Source of the DNA: Pseudoclavibacter sp. AY1F1
GTDB taxonomy: Bacteria > Actinomycetota > Actinomycetes > Actinomycetales > Microbacteriaceae
Assembly: GCF_002931075.1 (NCBI RefSeq)
Contig: NZ_PSTQ01000005.1
Location: forward strand, 165,542-229,541
Direction of reading: 5' to 3'
DNA: 64,000 nucleotides
Part shown: positions 34,976 to 43,053 of the stretch, piece after piece
Layout of the letters: each line of letters starts with the position of its first letter
Numbering within the stretch: the stretch's first letter is position 1
Notes under the pieces: model-generated
What the model saw: the letters and a program-made list of their open reading frames with translations, nothing else
Told to the model about the DNA's origin: nothing
Databases searched by the model: none
Translations under genes and position numbers: made by a program

Positions 34976-37044
34976 GCCATGACGCAGAGAACCAGAACCA
35001 GGACGCGAAGAGCGCCCGGCGCCGTGGGCGCAAGCCCAAAGAGGTCGTCGAGAAGATCCTGACGGAAGATGAGCAGCTCGAGCTGGAGCTCGCCGAGCAG
35101 GCGCGGCAGTCCTCGGGCGACTGGGACAGCGTCGCGCCTGGCAAGGCGAAGAACTTCGGGCAGAGCTTCGGCCGTCTCCTCGGACGCCTGCGCCCGCACC
35201 GGGCGGCACTCATCATCGTGTCGTTCCTCGGCGCCGTCGGTGTTGTGCTTTCGGTCATCGCCCCGAAGGTGCTGGGCGAGGCGACGAACCTCATCTTCGA
35301 GGGCGTCGTTTCGAGCCAGCTCCCCGCAGGAGCGTCAAAGGACGAGGTCGTCGCGGGGCTCCGCGACTCGGGTCAGACCCAGTTCGCCGACATGGTCGCG
35401 GCGATGGACATCACCCCGGGTGACGGCGTGAACTTCGAGCGCCTCGGTACGGTACTGCTCTCCGTGCTCGCGCTCTACGTGTTCTCCGCGCTGCTCATGT
35501 GGCTGCAGGGCTACGTCATCAACATCATCATGATGAAGGCGATGTTCAAGCTGCGCGAGGACGTCGAGCGCAAGATCAACGCACTGCCGCTGAGCTACTT
35601 CGACCGCGTGCAGCGCGGCGAGCTGCTCAGCCGGGTCACGAATGACATCGACAACATCACGCAGACCATGCAGCAGTCGCTGTCGCAGGTCGTCACGAGC
35701 GTGCTCACCGTCGTGGGTGTGCTTGTCATGATGTTCTCCATCTCCTGGCAGCTCGCGCTCGTCGCGCTGGTCACCCTTCCGCTCATGGGCGTCATCTTCG
35801 GCGTCATCGGACCGAAGTCGCAGAAGAACTTCGCCGAACAGTGGAAGAAGACCGGGCGCCTCAACGCTCGCGTCGAGGAGTCGTTCTCCGGTCACGCGCT
35901 GGTGCGCGTGTTCGGTCGCGAGAAGGATGCGCGCGAGCAGTTCCAGGTCGACAACGAGCAGCTCTTCCAGGCCGCGTTCAAGGCGCAGTTCTGGGCTGGC
36001 GTGATGATGCCGGCGATGATGTTCATCGGAAACCTCTCCTACGTCGGCATCGCCGTGCTCGGTGGCCTCATGGTCGCGAGCGGCAACCTCCGTCTCGGAG
36101 ACGTGCAGGCGTTCATCCAGTACTCGCAGCAGTTCACGCAGCCCCTCGCGGAGCTCGGCGGCATGGCCGCCGTGTTGCAGTCGGGCACGGCCTCCGCCGA
36201 GCGCGTGTTCGAGCTGCTCGACGAGAAAGAGCAGGAGCCCGACTCGAAGGATGCGCCCAAGCCGGCGAACGGCGCAGGCGAGATCGTCTTCGACGACGTC
36301 ACCTTCTCGTACACCCCGGAGCAGAAGCTCATCGAGAACCTCAACTTCTCGGTCGAGCCTGGCCAGACGGTCGCGATCGTCGGACCAACCGGTGCAGGCA
36401 AGTCGACCCTCGTGAACCTCATCATGCGGTTCTACGAGCTCGACGGCGGGCGCATCCTGCTCGACGGGCAGGACATCGCCGAGCTCAGGCGCGACGATGT
36501 CCGCAGTCGCACCGGCATGGTGCTGCAGGATCCGTGGCTGTTCGCGGGCTCGATCCGCGAGAACATCCGCTACGGCAGGCAGGACGCGACCGACGAGGAA
36601 GTGCTCGCAGCCGCGACCGCCTGCTACGTCGACCGCTTCGTGCACTCCCTCCCCGAGGGGTACGACACCGTGCTCGACGAGGACGCGTCGAACGTCTCCG
36701 CCGGTGAGCGCCAGCTCATCACGATCGCGCGCGCGTTCGTCTCGGACCCGCAGGTGCTCATCCTCGATGAGGCCACGAGCTCGGTCGACACCCGTACCGA
36801 GCTGCTCCTGCAGCAGGCCATGGCGGCACTCCGCCAGGGCCGGACGAGTTTCGTCATCGCGCACCGTCTCTCGACGATCCGCGACGCCGACCTCATCCTC
36901 GTCATGGAGCACGGCTCGATCGTCGAGCAGGGGACGCACGACGAGCTCGTGAAGCAGGGCGGCGCGTACGCGAGGCTCTACAACTCGCAGTTCGAGCAGG
37001 CCATCAGCGACCTCGACACCGAGCAGAGTCAGCTCACCTCGTAG
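34972..37044 (+). CDS. Heterodimeric ABC exporter, subunit 2 (canonical catalytic site)
   Basis: A 690-residue half-transporter with an 80-residue charged cytoplasmic head (KSARRRGRKPKEVVEK) and an insertion of about 45 residues between the first two helices. The ATPase has Walker A GPTGAGKST, Walker B VLILDEATSSVD and switch VIAHRLST, all intact, but its signature is NVSAGERQL. Paired with subunit 1 this gives one good and one poor ATP site. Substrate unknown: drugs, lipids or peptides. Confidence 0.9.
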   Translation: MSHDAENQNQDAKSARRRGRKPKEVVEKILTEDEQLELELAEQARQSSGDWDSVAPGKAKNFGQSFGRLLGRLRPHRAALIIVSFLGAVGVVLSVIAPKVLGEATNLIFEGVVSSQLPAGASKDEVVAGLRDSGQTQFADMVAAMDITPGDGVNFERLGTVLLSVLALYVFSALLMWLQGYVINIIMMKAMFKLREDVERKINALPLSYFDRVQRGELLSRVTNDIDNITQTMQQSLSQVVTSVLTVVGVLVMMFSISWQLALVALVTLPLMGVIFGVIGPKSQKNFAEQWKKTGRLNARVEESFSGHALVRVFGREKDAREQFQVDNEQLFQAAFKAQFWAGVMMPAMMFIGNLSYVGIAVLGGLMVASGNLRLGDVQAFIQYSQQFTQPLAELGGMAAVLQSGTASAERVFELLDEKEQEPDSKDAPKPANGAGEIVFDDVTFSYTPEQKLIENLNFSVEPGQTVAIVGPTGAGKSTLVNLIMRFYELDGGRILLDGQDIAELRRDDVRSRTGMVLQDPWLFAGSIRENIRYGRQDATDEEVLAAATACYVDRFVHSLPEGYDTVLDEDASNVSAGERQLITIARAFVSDPQVLILDEATSSVDTRTELLLQQAMAALRQGRTSFVIAHRLSTIRDADLILVMEHGSIVEQGTHDELVKQGGAYARLYNSQFEQAISDLDTEQSQLTS

Positions 37045-37082
37045 TCCCGCTTCGCTGACCGGGGCCGGCCCGGAATCCGGCG

Positions 37083-37122
37083 TGGCCGGGTGCATTCGCT
37101 TTCTGGCGGATACACCCGGCCA
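37083..37122 (+). terminator. Terminator after the ABC exporter
   Basis: TGGCCGGGTG pairs with CACCCGGCCA, with a second partial stem inside. It is also near the end of the convergent kinase gene. Confidence 0.75.
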
Positions 37123-37225
37123 TTTGCGTTGTGTCCCAGGGCAAACCACATCGTGGGCCTCCCCGATTTCAGCGCTCGGCAATTCACGAAAGGCAACCGG
37201 TTCGAGTCGCTGATGCATCCTTCCA

Positions 37226-39448
37226 TCACGGGAGCTGGATGCGAGTGATCCCGCCTGCGCCGGTGCTGCGAATCGTTCCGACGGACGATCGTCCCGGGGG
37301 CGACAATCGGACCGTGATCTCCGAGAAATCAGGAGAGGACAGGGCGGCGTGAATGCTCTCCTCGGCGCTGTCACTCAAATCTGCCGCACCGTCACCGGAA
37401 TCGTCGATGAGGGTGACTCTGGCCCCCCGCGCCCGAGCTGAGGCGGCGGCATCGGCGAGGCGACCACCGGCGAGTCTCGGCGCCCTGATCGTGTCCCGCA
37501 GCTCGTTCTCCAGGAGACGAGCGCGGAGGCGCGTAGCCTCGCGGACCTCGCTAGACGCGCTGATCTCCTCGAGCACGGGCGAGACGCGCTCCGCGATGAG
37601 GGTGAGTCGGGATTGTTCGGCGCTCATCGCGAGGTCCCGTTCACGAAGGGCGACGAGTGCTCGTTCCTCTTTGCTTCGGTGTCGGGTGATGCTTGCCAAC
37701 TGGTGTCGCAGAATGAGGTTCCAGGACGTGCCGGTAATGAGGCCGGCTCCGGCGATGGCCGTGAAGTGGACGAGGAAGTCGCGGTCGTCGGCCGCGAGCA
37801 TCACGGCGAGTGTCACGACGGTTGCAGCGAACACGGGCCAGGCCACGCTGAAATTGCCGCGAAGAGCGAGAAGCGCGCAGAGGTATCCGAGCAGTTCGAA
37901 GTGCCGTGTGGCGAGGGCTGTCCCCGTGTCCGGGCTTGCCGCGAGCGTCCACAGGAGTCCGAGGCCCACGGAAGCCGCGAAGACCGCTTTTCGCCGCCTT
38001 GAGAGTCGGTCTGGCCCGGGGGAGGTGACGACGAGAACCGCGACCAGGAGGACGATCAGCGACGGGAGTTCCTGCGCCAGGCGCGCGTTGGCGTGCAGGA
38101 GCGTCTGGCCCAGGAAAGTGCACCAGACGAACAGGAAGGCTGTCCGGATGATCGGGTCGCCCATCCCGGAGACGGCCGTGGCCTGCGGATCCCGGGTGCT
38201 GTTGTCTGCATAAGTCGAGTTCTCTCCGTCGACGCTGCGCCAGGTGAGCTCGACCCGCGTGCCCGTGCCGATCGTGGACGTGATCCTGGAGAGTCCTCCC
38301 GGCAGCAACCGCATCCGCTGGCTGATGCTCACGCGCACGCCGAGACGGTCAGCGGGGGTTTCCTCGACGAGGAATCCCGGACCGTCGTCTTCCACTGTGA
38401 CGACCACGGAGGCGGGCGTGATATGTGCGATGAAGCGCACTGTGGCGGGGCTCTGGCCACGCCGGGCGTGACGTTCCGCGTTGACGAGTGCCGCGAGTGC
38501 CGCCTCTGCGACTGTCGTCGATACCGTGAGCGGCAACTCTCCGTGCGTCGAGACGAGTTGGGTGCTCAACTTGAGGTCGAGGTCCTCGGCGGACCGGCGG
38601 AGCCGAAGCTCGAGGTCGTTGCACGTGACGGTGCCCTCGAGGTGAGGTCCTTCGTCTTCGAGCTCGCTCTCCAGCGATGTCAGCGACGCGTCGGCGGCGA
38701 GCTGGATCCTCGGGGCGTGGTCGGCCGTGAGAGTCGAGGCGGAGTTGAGCGTTGAGAGCAGCTCATCGTGGACGAAGGCCACGGCGCGCTGTTTGGCGCG
38801 CAGGACGGCTTCGGCGCGAGCGACATCGCGGATGCGCTGCGCGAGACTGCGTTCAGCGAGTGCTGCCGTCGTCATCTGTGCCCTCAGGAGAACGATGAGG
38901 GCGAGAAAGACGATGTCGCCGAGGTGCGCGAGAGTCTGCGAGAACAGCTCGACCGTGAGTGGATACCCGAACAGCAGTGAAAGCGTCAGGGGCAGCGTGG
39001 TGGACAGTAGGGCGTACCCGACCGCGATTTTCCGGCTCCACACGAGTCCAGCACAGGCGATTGCGGTCGGCTGGAAGAGCCACGGCCAGGGAACGTCGGA
39101 CAGGTCCAGCTCGGGTTGCGGCGCGCCGACCGTCGTCGGTGTGAGTGCGGTAACAATCAGGGCGAGGTTCGCCAACGCGACGAAGGTCCAGAGCAGTTCC
39201 AAGGTCGTGACCTTGGAAACGAAGGTGAGAGGCAGAGTCGCGATGAGTGCGGTAGCCATCAGCGTAGCGAGGAGCCACCACCAGAGCGGATGCGCGTGGA
39301 GTTGTTCGAGGATGGTGCTGGTGAAGACCAGCAGGAGGGCGATACCACCGATGGCGTTCATGAGACCCGCACGACGTTGCACGATCGCTCTAATGGCGCG
39401 GTCGTCTTCGTTGTGCAGTGAGGGGTCAGTCAACGGAGAGAACGCCAT
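37226..39448 (-). CDS. Sensor histidine kinase with a second membrane/degenerate module
   Basis: A 740-residue protein. Residues 30-190 hold five or six membrane helices. A coiled segment (195-225) leads to the candidate phospho-histidine H227 in AFVHDELLST. A HATPase domain follows: N323 (LVNAERHA), D354 (VEDDGPGF), and a GVRVSISQRM/GTGTRVEL lid near 370-400. Then comes a second block of four or five helices (435-580) and a C-terminal cytoplasmic region (585-740) that resembles a HATPase fold but lacks the N- and D-boxes. Start ATG 39448 overlaps the regulator gene by 23 nt; longer starts would lie deep in it. Confidence 0.78.
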   Translation of the reverse strand: MAFSPLTDPSLHNEDDRAIRAIVQRRAGLMNAIGGIALLLVFTSTILEQLHAHPLWWWLLATLMATALIATLPLTFVSKVTTLELLWTFVALANLALIVTALTPTTVGAPQPELDLSDVPWPWLFQPTAIACAGLVWSRKIAVGYALLSTTLPLTLSLLFGYPLTVELFSQTLAHLGDIVFLALIVLLRAQMTTAALAERSLAQRIRDVARAEAVLRAKQRAVAFVHDELLSTLNSASTLTADHAPRIQLAADASLTSLESELEDEGPHLEGTVTCNDLELRLRRSAEDLDLKLSTQLVSTHGELPLTVSTTVAEAALAALVNAERHARRGQSPATVRFIAHITPASVVVTVEDDGPGFLVEETPADRLGVRVSISQRMRLLPGGLSRITSTIGTGTRVELTWRSVDGENSTYADNSTRDPQATAVSGMGDPIIRTAFLFVWCTFLGQTLLHANARLAQELPSLIVLLVAVLVVTSPGPDRLSRRRKAVFAASVGLGLLWTLAASPDTGTALATRHFELLGYLCALLALRGNFSVAWPVFAATVVTLAVMLAADDRDFLVHFTAIAGAGLITGTSWNLILRHQLASITRHRSKEERALVALRERDLAMSAEQSRLTLIAERVSPVLEEISASSEVREATRLRARLLENELRDTIRAPRLAGGRLADAAASARARGARVTLIDDSGDGAADLSDSAEESIHAALSSPDFSEITVRLSPPGRSSVGTIRSTGAGGITRIQLP

Positions 39449-40133
39449 CTTCGATGGCGCGCTGGTAAAGGTGTATTTTCGTTCGGGCCGGACGGCCAAC
39501 GTCCGCGTATTTTCTTCTGATCCGCTGGACGTGTTCGAGCACCGTCTCACGTGAGATGAAGAGTGCCTTGGCAACATCGCTAGCGCCCTCACCGGAGGCG
39601 TAGCGCTCGAGCACGTCCCGTTCTCGGGGACTCAGCCTGGCATCGAGCAGGGTGGGGTCGGAATCGAGAGCTGCCGCCCAGTCGATCGATGCCGCCACCT
39701 CGCCGTGGCAGGCGGCAAGAGTTGCTGCGAGCAGCACATGCATCGGCTCGGTTTTGCGCAGCATGCCCATAGCCCCAGCTCGTGCCGCCTCACGAATGAG
39801 CGGAGGTGATTCTCCCGAGGTGTAGCAGACCACGTCGATGGATTTCTCCTGCAGGTGGGCGATGTTCTCCCGGGGTCGCGAGCCATCCGCGAGACGAAGG
39901 TCGAGCAAAAGCACATCGATGTGCTGACCATGTCCCAGCGCTTCACTCACCGAAGCGCCTGTCGCTGTGAGATTCATAGATGTCGTGCGGTGAAATGCGG
40001 CAGCTACTCCAACGCGAAGCAACATGTGGTCGTCGACGATGGCGACGCTGAAGGGGATTCCCCTGGAAGGGAGCATGGGGCTGATCATACGGTGTGGGGG
40101 TCGACCGGTGTCATGTCGAGTTTCCGGGTTCAT
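39426..40133 (-). CDS. LuxR/NarL-type response regulator
   Basis: A 235-residue regulator. The receiver has acidic pocket VDD (33-35), phospho-Asp D78 in DVLLLDLRLADG and the Lys in MLRKTEP. The HTH (about 165-225) reads LSPRERDVLERYASGEGASDVAKALFIS, then a tail RTKIHLYQRAIEDGVL. The first 20 residues precede the receiver and the true start may be ATG 40088 or 40076. Its neighbours suggest that it controls the exported glycine-rich protein upstream. Confidence 0.85.
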   Translation of the reverse strand: MNPETRHDTGRPPHRMISPMLPSRGIPFSVAIVDDHMLLRVGVAAAFHRTTSMNLTATGASVSEALGHGQHIDVLLLDLRLADGSRPRENIAHLQEKSIDVVCYTSGESPPLIREAARAGAMGMLRKTEPMHVLLAATLAACHGEVAASIDWAAALDSDPTLLDARLSPRERDVLERYASGEGASDVAKALFISRETVLEHVQRIRRKYADVGRPARTKIHLYQRAIEDGVLSVD

Positions 40134-40160
40134 CTCTGTCGTTCTCGTAAGGAAAGCGTT

Positions 40161-40190
40161 GGGCGCATCTGGATCAGACCAGATGCGCCC
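40161..40190 (-). terminator. Terminator between the glycine-rich gene and the regulator
   Basis: A perfect 12-bp stem (GGGCGCATCTGG) with a 6-nt loop, 18 nt past the glycine-rich gene stop. Confidence 0.8.
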
Positions 40191-40207
40191 GGCCTTTTCG
40201 AAGGCGA

Positions 40208-41416
40208 TTAGGCAGTTGCGCAGTGCCGAATAGTGATCAGGCCCGGCTCGCGGTGATCGGGGACGCTGTTCGCGTTTGGTCCCCGCCTGATCACGGCGCC
40301 GGTTGGCGTGAGGCTTGACCCCGCGCCGCCACCGGAGGCCACACCGAGTAGCGCGTTTGGAACACTTGTCGACGTAACCGTGTAGTCACCTTTATAGGCG
40401 GCAGCCACAGTCCCGCCTCCGCCGCCGCCCGCGAAGCCTCCGCCGCCGCCGCCACCGCTGGCCCCACCGGGCAGGATGCCCTTCACGCTGTTGTCGATGA
40501 CCACTGTTGTCCGTTCGGCGAATGCACCTGCACCGCCAGCGCCACCGGTGGCCGCAACGTGGGCTCCTCCGCCGAGACCGGCTGCTGTAGCCGTGTCGAC
40601 CAGCAGAGGTGAGGTTGATGCCGAGATATTGGTCGAGACCGCTCCGCCGGCTCCGCCAGTTGCTCCGCTCGCTGCACCGCCGCCATTGGACGCGATCAGC
40701 TTCGGGCTGATGGCAGGAGTGTAGGGGTTGGGGCTCCACAACATATTGGCGTCGTTCCCGGGCTGGGTGACGTCCCCTCCGCTGCCACCCGCTTGGGTCG
40801 GGTTGTACTGCCATTGGCCGGCGTTCACGGGTTGTGCGAGGCCGACCGCGACGCCTTCTCCACCTCCACCGCCCGCAACAACGATTGGTGCGCCGCCGAC
40901 CAGGATGGCTGAACCACCACCGCCGGATGCGCCCACGAAGCTCGCGGAAGTCCCGGTCGACCCATCAGAACCGCCACTTGGTCCGCCGTTGCCGTACCCG
41001 CTGCCGCCAAGGAGTCCGGTTGTGGTCTCAGACCCGGCGAGACTTCCGATGCCGCCCTGTCCGACGATGAACTGCAGGCTCTGACCCGGTGTGACTGCGA
41101 GTGCGCCGACGATCTCGGCACCAGCACCGCCACGGCCATTGTTGTAGGACGCCCCGCCTGCTGCGCCGAGCACTGTGTACTCGATCTCGGTGACACCGGG
41201 CGGTACTGTCCAAGAAGTCACGCCGGCGTGATTGGAATTCGGAGAGGGCAGGTTGACTGCAACGTCTGCGTATCGCTTGCAGGGGCTGGCCGCTGCAAGC
41301 GGGGCCGAAACTGCCATGGCGATGACGGGAGTCGCCCAAGCCGCGCCCCGAAGGACGGTGCGCCGTTTCATGTTCTCGGGACTTCGCGAGGAGGAATTCG
41401 AGGTATTCGCGTTCAT
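40208..41416 (-). CDS. Tat-exported glycine-rich protein
   Basis: A 402-residue precursor. Residues 1-45 are a twin-arginine signal: KRRTVLRGAAWATPVIAMAV, with an Ala-rich cleavage region near APLAAA. A short beta segment (SWTVPPGVTEIEYTVLGAAG) typical of Gly-rich domain proteins follows, then over 250 residues of Gly/Ala/Ser repeats (GGGGG runs, GGAGGAG) and a C-terminal basic/polar tail. ATG 41416 is chosen over one 72 nt earlier since it gives a normal Tat n-region. It may be a cell-surface or matrix protein. No enzyme motif. Confidence 0.75.
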   Translation of the reverse strand: MNANTSNSSSRSPENMKRRTVLRGAAWATPVIAMAVSAPLAAASPCKRYADVAVNLPSPNSNHAGVTSWTVPPGVTEIEYTVLGAAGGASYNNGRGGAGAEIVGALAVTPGQSLQFIVGQGGIGSLAGSETTTGLLGGSGYGNGGPSGGSDGSTGTSASFVGASGGGGSAILVGGAPIVVAGGGGGEGVAVGLAQPVNAGQWQYNPTQAGGSGGDVTQPGNDANMLWSPNPYTPAISPKLIASNGGGAASGATGGAGGAVSTNISASTSPLLVDTATAAGLGGGAHVAATGGAGGAGAFAERTTVVIDNSVKGILPGGASGGGGGGGFAGGGGGGTVAAAYKGDYTVTSTSVPNALLGVASGGGAGSSLTPTGAVIRRGPNANSVPDHREPGLITIRHCATA

Positions 41417-41521
41417 GAACTTCTCTCTGTAAAGGTCAATCGCTGGCGCGTGGTTTGCACAAGCGGGAATTAGGGTGCGGGAATGCATTGCCGACGGCCC
41501 TCAGGTGCTGCGTGAATGAGT

Positions 41522-41542
41522 TCACGGACTGCTTGACCGTGA
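41522..41542. promoter_or_regulatory. Inverted repeat TCACGG-9-CCGTGA
   Basis: Perfect 6-bp arms, centred about 116 bp upstream of the glycine-rich gene. The geometry suits a dimeric regulator. Confidence 0.3.
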
Positions 41543-41712
41543 GGATGCGCGGGAAGAAACCCTCAACGCTTTTGAGATGCCCGCCCCGAGCGCAAGAGCT
41601 GTTCCCACAACTCAGGCAATCAGCGAGAGTGTACGCATTTGCACCTCTCCGAGCTACAAGGAGTCCCTCGTTCAAGGGACAGCAAGTTCGGGTTTTTCAT
41701 GCAGGCTCGCTT

Positions 41713-41736
41713 GCGAAACAGTTCCGTGGGTTTCGC
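41713..41736. promoter_or_regulatory. Inverted repeat GCGAAAC-10-GTTTCGC
   Basis: Perfect 7-bp arms that extend one more base pair; located mid-way between the divergent genes. Confidence 0.3.
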
Positions 41737-41989
41737 AGCGGCAGAGTCTTCTCGCAGCGGAGGAGCGCTCGAACGGGGTGGTGCATCCGATTGTCTAAAT
41801 GGTGATCCCAAGCGAAATGACTGCTGAATCTCCCAGGTATGAGAAACGCGAGGCTTTCCGCTGACGGCGGGCGTCGTTAAATTCGTTGCTTCTAGGGATA
41901 CCCGATTCTTCGTTCGACGGTTTGACTCGAAGCTGGTCCGACCCCCTCGGCCGATACGACCTAAGAGCATTCCCGGGAGAGTGGCCTAG

Positions 41990-42625
41990 ATGGATCTGGC
42001 AACCAAACAATGCGAAGAACCTCACAACGATGGCTCGAGTCGACGGTCCCTGATGTCCGCCGGAGCTTGGACCGTCCCCGTAATCGCATTTGCGCATGCC
42101 GCGCCCGCAGCGCAGGCATCTGGACCCAAATGCCCCACCTGCCTTAAGGCGGGAGTATTGCCCGGCCTCCTGACTTCTCAGGCTGTGGTCCTGGGAGGGA
42201 AGGGCGCGCTCCTGTTCGCGGGGAGCTTCGCGCTTGATGCCACGGGGTGCAGCCTCACTGCGTTCCAGCCTGGGTATAGCGTCGTCACGACGTCGGCGTC
42301 GTTGACGATGAGTGATGGTGCGATCCACACGGGGTCCGGTCTCGGCACCGGAGGCGGGACGTTCGGGCAGGTCGGCGCGATTCCCGGCAGCTTTCTGTTC
42401 TCCAACATTTCGTTCCCCAACGGAACTTTCACGCCGACCGCAAACCCGGTTCGACCCGTGAAGCTCACTGTCACGGTCAACGTCATCATGGTCGGGCTTC
42501 CTGGCCTCGTCAGCGTGACCTGTCCGCAGACGCTCTCCTGGAATCTGAATGTCTTCGGAACGGGCATTGTTGTCTTCGGTGCGGGCACGATCAACTACTC
42601 GGGTTCCGCGACGGTCGCCGCTTGA
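41990..42625 (+). CDS. Tat-exported protein of unknown function
   Basis: A 211-residue precursor with a twin-arginine signal SSRRSLMSAGAWTVPVIAFA, closely related in style to the signal of the divergent glycine-rich protein. The mature part has a CPTC pair near the N-terminus, two further Cys, and a repetitive Thr/Val/Gly-rich beta pattern (TLTVTVNVIMVG, GSATVAA). GGGAGA lies about 12 nt before ATG. No family is recognised; it looks like a small beta-sandwich surface protein. Confidence 0.65.
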   Translation: MDLATKQCEEPHNDGSSRRSLMSAGAWTVPVIAFAHAAPAAQASGPKCPTCLKAGVLPGLLTSQAVVLGGKGALLFAGSFALDATGCSLTAFQPGYSVVTTSASLTMSDGAIHTGSGLGTGGGTFGQVGAIPGSFLFSNISFPNGTFTPTANPVRPVKLTVTVNVIMVGLPGLVSVTCPQTLSWNLNVFGTGIVVFGAGTINYSGSATVAA

Positions 42626-42811
42626 TCGATTCGTGGTGCGCCGGACGCGCTGGCAAGTGCCTCGTTCCTAGTGGTCCCTGACAACCGCTGACTGGGTTTC
42701 GCGAGTTCGACGGGTTGCACTCCCAACCAGTCCGCCTCTGCGAAGCCCGATCCCGATGTGGCCGTCGCGCGGTGCCCCCATACTTCGAGGCCGTGCCGTT
42801 CGGGATGCAGC

Positions 42812-42852
42812 AAGCCCCTCGGGGTGGAGAACGTGTCCACCGCGAGGGGCTT
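42812..42852. terminator. Bidirectional terminator
   Basis: AAGCCCCTCG pairs with CGAGGGGCTT, and after one mismatch GGTGGA pairs with TCCACC. It sits between the convergent Tat-protein gene and the microprotein gene. Confidence 0.8.
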
Positions 42853-42890
42853 TCCTGTCCGCGGCTGCGGATAGATGCGTCGCGGTGCGG

Positions 42891-42992
42891 CTACGCGAGC
42901 ATCTCGTAGACGCCGGAGCCGATGAAGATCAACGCGATCACGACGAGGCCGATCCAGAAGAACTTGCGTGTGCGCGTGACGGGTTTGCTCAT
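42891..42992 (-). CDS. 33-residue single-span membrane microprotein
   Basis: A 33-codon ORF. It starts with a basic head (MSKPVTRTRK), continues with one hydrophobic helix (FFWIGLVVIALIFIGSGVY) and ends EMLA. TAGGCT is 6 nt before the ATG, matching the leaderless pattern, and a terminator follows 39 nt after the stop. The SDR gene lies immediately upstream on the same strand. Coding bias is normal for the window. Function unknown. Confidence 0.6.
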   Translation of the reverse strand: MSKPVTRTRKFFWIGLVVIALIFIGSGVYEMLA

Positions 42993-42998
42993 GCTGGA

Positions 42999-43004
42999 AG
43001 CCTA
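42999..43004 (-). promoter_or_regulatory. -10 element, leaderless microprotein
   Basis: TAGGCT on the minus strand, 6 nt before ATG 42992. Confidence 0.5.
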
Positions 43005-43053
43005 CGTGGGGAGCGCCTGCCGTGCGGCGGGCTCCCCACGTGGCATCGGGCCC

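Larger units (their letters stand above)
41417..41989. other. 573-bp divergent regulatory region between two Tat-signal genes
   Basis: No coding region was credible here. It is markedly less GC-rich than the flanks. It contains several perfect inverted repeats: TCACGG/CCGTGA at 41522-41542, CTCAA/TTGAG at 41562-41576 and GCGAAAC/GTTTCGC at 41713-41736. A TTGACT (41922-41927) has no well-placed -10 partner. Confidence 0.5.

Noticed and set aside
35335..37374. A 679-codon open frame on the minus strand
   Set aside because: Antisense to the second exporter subunit, which has all ABC motifs.
42595..42840. An 81-codon minus-strand frame between the Tat-protein gene and the terminator
   Set aside because: It begins inside the terminator stem, has no promoter or ribosome-binding site and no recognisable composition.
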